Part shown: piece by piece, positions 25,101 through 32,095 of the stretch | Position numbering within the stretch: the stretch's first letter is position 1 | Layout: the number at the start of each line of letters is the position of its first letter | NCBI RefSeq assembly: GCF_963678635.1 | Contig: NC_087068.1 | Coordinates: 44,433,013 to 44,497,012 of the forward strand | Reading direction: 5' to 3' | Length of the DNA stretch: 64,000 nt | Origin: Symsagittifera roscoffensis | Taxonomy: Eukaryota; Xenacoelomorpha; Acoela; Convolutidae | Position numbers and translations under genes: made by a program | Notes under the pieces: generated by a model | Seen by the model: only the letters and a program-made list of their open reading frames with translations | Told to the model about the DNA's origin: nothing | Databases searched by the model: none

Positions 25101-27093
25101 ATTACCAGACACCTTAAGTCGAAATACACCACCTGAATTACTTACACGAAAAACAACAGTTGAAATACCCAAAAACATAAAATTCTACCTTGCAGAAAAC
25201 GAAACATCACCCCGATTGGAATGCAAATATGCAGTAAAAACTGATATTGAACAATCACAAATAAATAATTTACAACATTTCCCACTTTATTTAGATTGTC
25301 AAAATAATCATTATGAAGTTGATCTACTTGGAACATCAACTTTCAAACCAATCCCATATTCTCAATGGATCAAAAATAACACCCAACAAAAACGAACAAA
25401 ACAACACCCGCCTAAAAAAGACCATTTTCCACTAATTGAAAAAGAAGATTTAACTGATAAAATAAATTTATCAGGATCACAAACAAATGATTCAAAATAC
25501 ACAATAAATCAAGTTTTTGACCTTCACGACCCACTTGATACAATACCCTTATCTAAATTCGAAATTGAAAACATTTTTCTCCCCCCAACAGATACGATTA
25601 CACCTTCAACACTAAAACAATATCAAAATCTTGACCCGATAATTAGACAACTGAAATCATGGCACAAATATAAAACTAAACCTATCAAAGCAGATTCAAC
25701 CATTCTAGGAAACAAAACACTCCTCCGATACTTTCGCAAATTTAATTACACAACAATCAATGAAACTACAGACCTTTTAGAATACAACTTAAACGAATCC
25801 ACAGTCCCCTGTCTCCCTATAAGTATGATTCTTATAGCTTTTAATATTTCACATACACAAAATATTAAAGGACACTCTGGATCAGAAAAAACATATTCAA
25901 ACTTTATACAAAATTTTTACTTCCCAAATGCACCAATTTGGATAAAAGTACTATGCAATGACTGTATAGTATGTCAACTAAATAAACCTTACCCAAATCA
26001 AAAACAAATAGCACAAAAACAAGATTTTAAAGGACAAAGTTTGTACTTTAATCATCGTATCTCATTTGATACTAAAGGACCAATTTCACCCTCATCAGAA
26101 GGAAACTCCTACATTATGGTAATTGTTGACGCATTTACACATTATGTAGCACTTAACCCAGTACCACATTGTAACGCTTATTACGCTTACACAACACTCT
26201 ATGAACACTGGATAGCAAAATTCGGACTACCAGAAATTTTAGTCACAGACAATGGTACAGAATTCATAAATAATGAAATAATAACACTATGTCATTTATA
26301 CAACATTAAACACAAACCACGTACATCTCATGCACCTTGGACAAACGGCTTAGTCGAAGGTATGAACCGTTCATTACAAGAATATCTTAGATGTATCATC
26401 AACGGAAATGATACAAAATATACCGAATGGTCAGCAGATGTAAAATTATTTCCCTTAGCGTATAATTCACAAATTACGACAACTTTAGGAATGTCACCAT
26501 ACGAAATGGTTTTTAACCAAAAGCCACGCAAACCAATAATGTTTACAGCAAATTCTCATAAAAACGCACAAGGTTATTGTCAACCAAATAAAGACTCAAT
26601 TTGTTATAACCTCCCATTACATACGCACGATGAAGATCATTTTCATCACCCACAAATTCTTAAATTAGCCTCCGGTACACACACCGAATGGATTTTAAAT
26701 AGAGATAAGAAACACAATGAAATTTACCAAAAAATAACGAAAAAGTTATTACAAAGACAAAACATAAATGACCAAATCAATTCACGTTTTACACCAGCTT
26801 CCGATTTAAAAATTGGAACATTCGTTTTAATACCTAATTTTAATACTCAAAAAGGAATTTCTAAAAAATTACAACCCCTCCGAAAAGGACCCTACCAAAT
26901 AATTGCAAAACCCACTGATGTCACATATAAAATTACCGACTCAAACAAAAAAGAAATCGTTCAACATCGAAACAACCTATTACCTTATTACCCGAAAGAA
27001 TACGCACTCCGCGAATTAACTCAATTATATTCTTTCACAGGATTAAAAATCATTCAAAATGAACCACATCTGAAAAAAAACAGAACAAAATGA
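19108..27093 (+). CDS. gag-pol: Gag-Pol polyprotein in a single 2661-codon frame
   Basis: Structural and replication polyprotein of the retroelement. A long N-terminal region (1-600) is Gln/Asn/Pro-rich and contains a 14-residue tandem duplication near 513-540 (QPIQQQN words). A retrotransposon-type Gag domain follows at about 631-751, and a CCHC knuckle (CNYCRRYGHSISEC) at 842-855. Next is an Arg/Ser/Asn/Tyr low-complexity stretch (about 905-1085). The protease active site DSGA is at 1229-1232. Reverse transcriptase spans about 1560-1790 with YLDD at 1737-1740, and RNase H about 1880-2015 (CDASN). The integrase H2C2 zinc motif lies near 2247-2295, and the DDE core has D2321, D2381 and E2417 (35 residues between the last two). 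A GPY/F motif (KGPYQII) lies near 2592. No stop or frameshift separates gag from pol, which is unusual. The stop overlaps the next ORF as ATGA. Confidence 0.97.
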   Translation: MSSTHTPGEETPDDDEIFPFIVDADTDRGQHIFCQNLLVNLFEPGISPCKTEFPDVKIKRQIIDHYLKDICNITQQYGIYSIEFTSPNHNNRTYTIQTDDLDLEFSKVFSEYIKSIQYHNSQRANSIFTNEVFAIIYSYISILENEIPLTNVSPTETSKHLKVRHEITLLSSYLNIIKENFTKDDVSQHTKHDLQKILAWFIIDYFTHNIDLIAQARKNFRPQNSNDDTAITEQSDYVWDPEWSHPAFISFPQSISSQAIGTISYIRDYVRVIPLTIDATPLNYNTFLPDTQNNSLNSTVIHNENLNGTRNLTQQDIQTPSHFINEEIVHTTTTQQSISPIRPNLTTPRNTNPSQTQVTLQSTVKPSVAPKYSHMDYQTYRPMTIPSKTRKTFTKNNFADHNYNYTHPSKTNYQPQRNFNQYTKPRNWDNPTAQYNSKNFQPNPPQDRSENYPFFQQNKNKKQTSYQMDYLSSDDDFLQPDIFAPNTQEYRRQGIQRTRTNHRNFSPQSIDAQHQQPIQQQNLINTQSFQPIQQQNPMTAHSYQASQMQNEIPLPYYLQQHEITRNQLSNFSQMPNAAESLQMTMNPYLMGGSSITSNKPLMVFTGTDPEYSVEDYLNAVTANLILNIGPEPINTPLHQNWIHRRTALIQTTLDGAAQKWFSVLPLEIKSNWKRFTQEFSKMFDSERNKQQQRVLCNEIRRLPNETIKQIAVRIETLVRKAYSLNTHDYKNTKMTEILMMTLTPQLRKIAIKKRASHPSSIREPDLDFRKLVDKLEQAEITMKLEETENLKLQYVNRIETTPTNINNIQESETDLVEKITEILNIYEKNPNFKGKPSFKKWCNYCRRYGHSISECRQKQQDSQNKPQKYKEPNKSFYQYMKKDQNLPNKTVHSNNSSGKPLPNNTNYTRNQSPYNSSYRGRSPERRNTYNSSQNHYNRPNSRNNYSRSNSNTQRFVSRSNSQSRNNYYPNNQSRNSSYNRNRNYSYNRNRSYSNNRNQNYPNNRSRNNSYNRSNYNRPNNNYQNRSRNNSQNRHPSYNNRYRNYSQSPHRNNNHYNNSNNRHRSSTPKHQRQINQVQSNPETTSDPPGIDDTVTDTLQLNQINCTSSDSESDTENTLSINMIKVENDYESVIYEQPFPSHIYENQSEFLQNYYTTPINSTPTTQETNAKNTTEQPNQNVKTKCLNTHHIYQNIQKEQPKEKIWTIPFLLESPRNKEFQPPDLEIDFLIDSGAESNIINIPTWNEIKTLHPKLTPLETSSKLATAQGSTLINYGKIQLFLLPTRTMEQSKILNKPFKQIFHITDIKYNIIGIPFISKYIPTINILNSKILIKDKYTKTKETSLTFFQRLNKQPPFFSKFYPIYNQQRKHLKPLSGNIYNFSIKQVHQYDKEQNKQKFYMSDFEFKPIHKFFKITISSIKYLKNSNSDIISLHVYNNTPYQVTLPLGLLGYCETNATISPIHEKAYRVNNILQLLDICQSTILNEELSINNIISNENRNTDYFTKTPYFKPTFNISNYTEDQQKFLTMFNFQHSQITQDEFEKLAKQLIKYSSVYATSKFDVGKISSSLHLPLKPDAVFKKQRASKVPIHLHDKVNRLLDILEQYNIISPVNKEEQPKGNTFINPVIILAKGESLKIVLDARYLNSLIDESKCNWPIEPIQVILTKINGKYFTTADMNSAYNQMPLDEQSRRLTQFVIGNQQYEFNRLFYGISIGPAAFSAFMSKIFRPLILKKNAITYLDDVFMQSQTKDEMFKVLEKYHQILQNENLKAAPDKSHFFLTRVKFLGHNIERKTITPLKSRIDAIQKLQPPTNKKKIQEFLGMLNFLSKYVYKMQLYLRPFYNILRQQNNFEWNTEHQTRFEEIKKLLTEQISNTIPDSNQPFYAMCDASNFGIGAALLQSHNGTNKMNLISANSRLFTQAELRLSTLMRECTAIIYTLTEYEFLILGSKHPTVLFTDHKPIIFLFTQKSNPNHRVYRFQLILMKFPNLHIVWTAGKNLALPDTLSRNTPPELLTRKTTVEIPKNIKFYLAENETSPRLECKYAVKTDIEQSQINNLQHFPLYLDCQNNHYEVDLLGTSTFKPIPYSQWIKNNTQQKRTKQHPPKKDHFPLIEKEDLTDKINLSGSQTNDSKYTINQVFDLHDPLDTIPLSKFEIENIFLPPTDTITPSTLKQYQNLDPIIRQLKSWHKYKTKPIKADSTILGNKTLLRYFRKFNYTTINETTDLLEYNLNESTVPCLPISMILIAFNISHTQNIKGHSGSEKTYSNFIQNFYFPNAPIWIKVLCNDCIVCQLNKPYPNQKQIAQKQDFKGQSLYFNHRISFDTKGPISPSSEGNSYIMVIVDAFTHYVALNPVPHCNAYYAYTTLYEHWIAKFGLPEILVTDNGTEFINNEIITLCHLYNIKHKPRTSHAPWTNGLVEGMNRSLQEYLRCIINGNDTKYTEWSADVKLFPLAYNSQITTTLGMSPYEMVFNQKPRKPIMFTANSHKNAQGYCQPNKDSICYNLPLHTHDEDHFHHPQILKLASGTHTEWILNRDKKHNEIYQKITKKLLQRQNINDQINSRFTPASDLKIGTFVLIPNFNTQKGISKKLQPLRKGPYQIIAKPTDVTYKITDSNKKEIVQHRNNLLPYYPKEYALRELTQLYSFTGLKIIQNEPHLKKNRTK

Positions 27094-27191
27094 TAACCCC
27101 ACCGAAAATCAAAACACAAAACCAACCACCACCAAAAACAATACGCAAAACCATAAAGAATCTCCAAAACAAAGAAAAAATAGAAAAATGA
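27090..27191 (+). CDS. Small ORF a (33 aa), linked to Gag-Pol by ATGA
   Basis: Starts at the ATG overlapping the Gag-Pol TGA (ATGA at 27090-27093). The product is Pro/Gln/Lys-rich and basic, with no domain. Its stop again overlaps the next ATG (27188). It is too short for statistical support alone. The repeated junction geometry is what makes it credible. Confidence 0.4.
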   Translation: MITPPKIKTQNQPPPKTIRKTIKNLQNKEKIEK

Positions 27192-27331
27192 CAGAACAAA
27201 TAATACCCCAAGAAGAAATAGGCAAATCAGAACATAGAAAAACAACAAGACTCCGAAATCAACCACGTAAAAACTACAAAATGTTCATCCCCCAATCTAA
27301 AATATTAAAGAAAGTAGAATTTAAAAAGTAA
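27188..27331 (+). CDS. Small ORF b (47 aa), linked to ORF a by ATGA
   Basis: Starts at the ATG overlapping the ORF a stop (27188-27191) and ends TAA. It is basic, with an RKTTRLRNQPRKNYK core, and could bind nucleic acid. No family is recognised. It lies just after pol and before a roughly 600-base gap. Confidence 0.4.
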   Translation: MTEQIIPQEEIGKSEHRKTTRLRNQPRKNYKMFIPQSKILKKVEFKK

Positions 27332-27931
27332 TTTTAAGATTTTATACTTTACAATCTTGAAACCTCCGTAACATTTTTCATTTCAAGTTTTCAAAATAAC
27401 ATGCTCACAAGTACGCAATAATTCTAGTTCAAAATAGACCAATAGGATTCATCCAATCCGCCACTTTCTCTAACTCAAACTAAGATCAATTAGACGAATA
27501 ATCTAGAACTCCAGGCACATCTCTAACTATAGCTTTACAACCTCCAGGTCAAAAATAAGCAAACCACTCCAACTTGACAGCTAAAATAAATATCACCATA
27601 ATACCGTACCCCTCCCTTATCTAATAACCCAAAGATCAACAATATTTCCCCAACTCAGACCACGAATACCCCCAAAACAAATTTGATAAATTAGCCTAAA
27701 GTAACAAAATGAAGATTTTAATTAGCCTAAAGTATAAAAATCTCACCATACCCCGGATCATTTGACAAACAAAAATAAAGAAAAAGACGACCTCCCAGTC
27801 ACCATGAAAATTGCCCCCAACAATTTTTTACAAAACTCAACCCACTTGTCAAAAAACTAATAAATAATTCGACCACACTAGAAAATCGCCTCAAACAGCA
27901 AAAAATATTCGACCAAGAGATCATTTCTTAA
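27332..27931 (+). other. Non-coding gap between pol-linked and membrane ORFs
   Basis: No frame longer than about 20 codons begins with ATG and continues. The phrase attagcctaaagta is duplicated (near 27690 and 27722). This may hold a subgenomic promoter or splice acceptor, neither identified. Confidence 0.4.
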
Positions 27932-28162
27932 ATGCTCTTCTCTCAAACAGTTGCTCAAATACTTATAAATTTTAAACATTTTTTTTCAATACTTGAAGCC
28001 TTTATAATATTTCTTTTTGATATACTTGAATCTTTTCTAATAATCCTAATCATTTTTTGTAACATTTTTTTAATTTTCTACACTATACTCGAACTATTCC
28101 TCCAACTTTCCAAAACCCTTGAATATATCCACAGGTACGATTTTAACAACTTGTCTAAATGA
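27932..28162 (+). CDS. Small membrane protein ORF c (76 aa)
   Basis: Strongly hydrophobic, with Phe/Ile/Leu runs across residues 10-60 (for example AFIIFLFDILESFLIILIIF), predicted to span the membrane once or twice, then a short polar C-terminus. The stop overlaps the next start as ATGA (28159-28162). T-rich sequence can mimic such proteins, but the element's coding strand is otherwise T-poor, so this local T-richness on the sense strand stands out. Unknown function. A viroporin-like or Env-accessory role is only a guess. Confidence 0.5.
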   Translation: MLFSQTVAQILINFKHFFSILEAFIIFLFDILESFLIILIIFCNIFLIFYTILELFLQLSKTLEYIHRYDFNNLSK

Positions 28163-28347
28163 TACGAACAATTTTCAGTAGAACTGATATTTTTTTATTG
28201 TTTGTAATTTTCATAACATTTTTATCATCCCTCATTTTGACAATATGTAAATGTATAAAGAAAGCAATCATCACATTTGCCCTAGCAACAATTTTTCTAA
28301 TTATTTTTTTGGAAGAATATTATAATAAACATAAACCTTCCCACTAA
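28159..28347 (+). CDS. Small membrane protein ORF d (62 aa), linked to ORF c by ATGA
   Basis: Two likely membrane segments (IFLLFVIFITFLSSLILTI and IITFALATIFLIIFL) are separated by a short Cys/Lys loop (CKCIKK) and followed by a charged His/Lys tail. It begins at the ATG overlapping the ORF c stop. The pair c-d looks like two co-expressed small membrane proteins. No known family is recognised. Confidence 0.5.
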   Translation: MIRTIFSRTDIFLLFVIFITFLSSLILTICKCIKKAIITFALATIFLIIFLEEYYNKHKPSH

Positions 28348-28352
28348 AGTAA

Positions 28353-29489
28353 CAATTCAAAAATCCATCAAAAATTGCTACCCAACAGTCACAGAATCAG
28401 TCTTCACCGACATCATCCCAAGATAACCAAACACCACCTTCAACTACTCAAAATCCTCAAACATCTACACGAATTTCTTTTCAAGACAATCCATACACTT
28501 TTGAAGAACGGCACGCTCGTTTATCTGAACCACTAGAACCAGTTCAACGACAAGCATCCCTAAGTGAACCAACATACAACCTTTACCCAACACTACCACA
28601 AGAACTAAGTAGAATACGAAACCTTAGTCAAAACCAAAACACAACAGAAATAAATAGACAAATTATACATCCTCGACGAAATAGAAATTTTCAAACTCCC
28701 CGAGTTCATTTTGATATACCTCAATCCCCATCACAAACCACTCCAGAAAACACCACTGGTATCACACCAGAAACTCCTACACTTTTTTCACAACGAAGCA
28801 CTTCAAGTCTACCTTCAGACTACTTAGGTTCAACACCAACATCTGAACAAGCACGAGAAAATCCTTTTAACCCCCCAAACCTAACATCACGACTGCCATA
28901 TTGGACTACACATTCATTCACACAAGGTGAACCAAATTTAGTTAATGACCCCATAGATATTTCTACGGATACAACAACATCCTCATCACTACCAGAAACA
29001 TTATCACTACCATCAACACCATCAATAAGCCAATTTTCACCACTACCCTTTAACTTAAATTTTCCAAATAATCTCGACGCCAGATATCGAGAACAATCAT
29101 CAATAAATATTCCTTTAAGACTAGATTGGAATACATTCACAGCACCTCCACCATTATTTGGACAACATCAAGAAAGTAACCGCCTTCATAACTGGGCACT
29201 TAATAGATTACAATATCGCCAAGATATTCACAACGATATCCGTGATCACAATATTCAAATACTCCAACAAAACAGTTTACAATTAAAGTTTGAAATCACA
29301 GTTAAGTTAAATAACATTACCCAACATCCCTACCCATTAAATCCACCTAACATCACAGCTCAATCACTACCACCACCGTTTATAACTACTGAAGTAATAT
29401 ATAAATACGACAGATACACCAAAAACACAATTGGTTACATTACATTTTATAACCCATACTCAGGATTATCATACACATGTATATTCTAA
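28353..29489 (+). CDS. 378-codon open frame without ATG, upstream of and overlapping env
   Basis: The frame is open from the codon after TAA (28350-28352) to TAA (29487-29489) with no ATG inside, so start-based gene finders miss it. The first about 230 residues are Pro/Ser/Thr/Gln-rich with short basic patches (for example HPRRNRNFQTPR). The last about 130 look folded, with an RLHNWALNRLQYRQDIHND helix and a Tyr/Asn-rich end. Codon and base use match gag-pol and env. The env ATG (29477) lies inside its last 13 bases. It probably gains its start by splicing (cag acceptors at 28388, 28394 and 28400 all keep frame) or uses a non-AUG start. A -1 shift from ORF d would hit the TAA at 28350. Function unknown. 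Confidence 0.6.
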   Translation, partial: QFKNPSKIATQQSQNQSSPTSSQDNQTPPSTTQNPQTSTRISFQDNPYTFEERHARLSEPLEPVQRQASLSEPTYNLYPTLPQELSRIRNLSQNQNTTEINRQIIHPRRNRNFQTPRVHFDIPQSPSQTTPENTTGITPETPTLFSQRSTSSLPSDYLGSTPTSEQARENPFNPPNLTSRLPYWTTHSFTQGEPNLVNDPIDISTDTTTSSSLPETLSLPSTPSISQFSPLPFNLNFPNNLDARYREQSSINIPLRLDWNTFTAPPPLFGQHQESNRLHNWALNRLQYRQDIHNDIRDHNIQILQQNSLQLKFEITVKLNNITQHPYPLNPPNITAQSLPPPFITTEVIYKYDRYTKNTIGYITFYNPYSGLSYTCIF

Positions 29490-32095
29490 AATTATTAATT
29501 TTTCTCCAACTCCTTTTTCTAGTAACCTCAAACCAAAACATAAACCCTTCCCCTCGTACAGGACCACAAGATTTATTAGTAACACATTACGATTGCGAAG
29601 AAAATGAACAAAAAACACTACACAAATATGCAATAAATCAAGTATCACAATGTGAAACAGAACCACAAGCTATAGAAACCACAGATATAATAGCAACACT
29701 CTATTCCAAAGCCCGAGCAACAACAGTTACAGGTTATAAATTCACAGCGACATTTTCCGAAAAGAAAGTACATTGTTCACAAGTCTCGAACGGAAACAAA
29801 AACCGACTTGACCATGAATCATTCTATCAAAGTAATATAGAACGTCTTTTACATCTCAATCCCGACGATTGTAAAAATGAATTACTTAGACTAAACATCA
29901 CACAAAATAAAAACTCCGCTAGAAAGTTAGTTAATTTTCAAGTTTTCCCAGACTCTGTACACCAATCACAACTTGAAAGACACCAAGGACATATAAAACT
30001 AGACGAAAAATACCCGTATAACGGCGCACACGGACGATTAACCTATGACCTACATGATAAACATTGGATACCACACATTGGTATAAATAACCCATCAAAC
30101 TGCAAAGCAGACACGAAAAATAAAGGATACCAAGAAATAATGTTTTTCGATTGGAAAATACAACTCGAAAAAATACAACTCACACGAGATTTATCTGATA
30201 ATACAATGATCTATCAAGGAATCCGACTACCTTGTAAAAATGATCAAGGATATTGCGACCCTACAACAAGAACACAAGCAACAATTGTTTGGTTCCCCGA
30301 AGATACATGTACAACATTTCAAGTAGCAAAAATACACGCTCGTATGATAAAATTTCACGAAAAATATTTTATACAATCAATTCCATATGAACAAGTCCAT
30401 CCATCACGCAAACTAAGTTCCGATTTTAGAAACATAGACAATATAGAAAATAAATTGACACGTTTTCAAATATATCAAGAAACAGAACTTGCATGTAAAT
30501 ACAGGAATCCACTTCACAGAACACAATACTTTGAAATATTAGTTGAATACGAAAAAGGATTCGACATGACCACTGGAAAAGTAAAAATCGACCCATATGC
30601 CACAGGTCATCCTCTAAACGAAGGAACATCCTATATACCAGTTAATTTTGAAAAAAGCAACGGACAACCTGGTGGACATCTAAAACCTTATGACACCAGA
30701 AGCACACGCTTACAAGAATTATCACTAATGAATACTACATATTTCGGTAATATCCACTATGATATTCATTTGGATATGAAACTAGACTATACAATTAGCC
30801 GCATTTTTCAAGAAATGTCACTCTCCGAATTAGAAACACTACACCAACTATGCGAATTAGAACGAACACAAATATTACAATCACTTGCACTAGCAGTATT
30901 AAAAATACCCTACGCAGGATACTTATTATCAGGAAATAGATCAAATTTTTTAGACTATGAAGGAAACATCTTATGGTTTTATACTTGTACCAAAAAAGTA
31001 TCACCACTATACGTTTTTGAAGATAAACGATGTTATAAAAGAATCCCTATCTTTTATAAGAATAAAGTACATTTCGTGGATACACTTTCACGAAGAACCT
31101 ATTTCTGGGATACCGCAGTCCCATGTGGATCAGAAAATAGCCACAATGTAGTACAACTAAACCCTGATGAAAATAAATATTATCTTCTCACTCCATATCC
31201 CACATTAATGGAATCACTCAAAAAATTTTCACCAGAAAGCATTCGCGCTATCGCTCGAAACCCAAATATAGACTTACAATCAATAGGAATCTATTCAAAA
31301 TCAGATATTCAACATCACATTAGAACACAACAATTCCAAGAATTATTAACACAAATGGACACTATACAAAGACAATCAATAGACCAAAACTTACGCAAAC
31401 TTGCAGAAACCGCAGGATTTGCCGATATCTACACACAAGACTATAGCGGATATTTTAAAGACATTAAAGATTATATATATCTAAACGGCGAAAAATACCG
31501 TCCCCAAGATATATCACCAATTAACATTTTTAGCTTTGTTACACTCAAAAATGAGATCCTAGATTTTCTAGGATGGCCCTACTACATCTTAGAAAAATTG
31601 ACTATTTTATACGCAATGTTTAACTTTATTGGATTTCTTTTCTCACTTTTAAAAGGAATCTACAACACATGTGCTATACAAACACAAGTAAACAGACAAG
31701 CAAGCGTAGCACGCATACTCTTTGCAGGATTTTTTGGAATCTTTTCTACATCTATAAACAAAATTCTTTTAGACGCACAAATAAAAGAATATAACACAAA
31801 AATAACAACACGACAAAATACATACGACGAAGAACATAACAATGTAGACATAACGCCAACGGCACCACAATTACCACCCCTACCAAATAACCATCCACTA
31901 TCCCTAGTCCCACGAAATTTTCGAAATTTAGCAATCACACATAATCCAAATTTTCGACTCAATACATCGCAAAGTCCCGTCCAACATATAATAACACATC
32001 AATCACATGATGATAATACTTATGAACAAATTATCGAACAGCCCCATACCACCGCTTTTCAGTCTCAAAATAATAATTTTTTTAGCCCACGATGA
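29477..32095 (+). CDS. env: Envelope-like membrane glycoprotein (872 aa)
   Basis: Probable virus-type surface and fusion glycoprotein. Residues about 4-18 form a signal peptide (LKLLIFLQLLFLVTS). A large Cys-containing ectodomain follows, with a CDPTTRTQATIVWFPEDTC segment near 260-278 that resembles Cys-rich segments of invertebrate virus-derived envelope proteins. Hydrophobic segments near 700-730 (YAMFNFIGFLFSLLKGIYNT) and 745-760 (ARILFAGFFGIFST) would anchor it. The cytoplasmic tail of about 110 residues is Asn/Pro/Gln-rich. I cannot assign the fusion class (baculovirus-F-like, phlebovirus-like or class III). The start overlaps the upstream ATG-less frame by 13 bases, and the stop overlaps the next ORF as ATGA (32092-32095). 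The frame is intact. Confidence 0.8.
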   Translation: MYILKLLIFLQLLFLVTSNQNINPSPRTGPQDLLVTHYDCEENEQKTLHKYAINQVSQCETEPQAIETTDIIATLYSKARATTVTGYKFTATFSEKKVHCSQVSNGNKNRLDHESFYQSNIERLLHLNPDDCKNELLRLNITQNKNSARKLVNFQVFPDSVHQSQLERHQGHIKLDEKYPYNGAHGRLTYDLHDKHWIPHIGINNPSNCKADTKNKGYQEIMFFDWKIQLEKIQLTRDLSDNTMIYQGIRLPCKNDQGYCDPTTRTQATIVWFPEDTCTTFQVAKIHARMIKFHEKYFIQSIPYEQVHPSRKLSSDFRNIDNIENKLTRFQIYQETELACKYRNPLHRTQYFEILVEYEKGFDMTTGKVKIDPYATGHPLNEGTSYIPVNFEKSNGQPGGHLKPYDTRSTRLQELSLMNTTYFGNIHYDIHLDMKLDYTISRIFQEMSLSELETLHQLCELERTQILQSLALAVLKIPYAGYLLSGNRSNFLDYEGNILWFYTCTKKVSPLYVFEDKRCYKRIPIFYKNKVHFVDTLSRRTYFWDTAVPCGSENSHNVVQLNPDENKYYLLTPYPTLMESLKKFSPESIRAIARNPNIDLQSIGIYSKSDIQHHIRTQQFQELLTQMDTIQRQSIDQNLRKLAETAGFADIYTQDYSGYFKDIKDYIYLNGEKYRPQDISPINIFSFVTLKNEILDFLGWPYYILEKLTILYAMFNFIGFLFSLLKGIYNTCAIQTQVNRQASVARILFAGFFGIFSTSINKILLDAQIKEYNTKITTRQNTYDEEHNNVDITPTAPQLPPLPNNHPLSLVPRNFRNLAITHNPNFRLNTSQSPVQHIITHQSHDDNTYEQIIEQPHTTAFQSQNNNFFSPR

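Noticed and set aside
28159-29489. A -1 frameshift joining ORF d to the ATG-less frame
   Set aside because: A shift anywhere before the ORF d stop meets the TAA at 28350-28352, so this route cannot express the frame.
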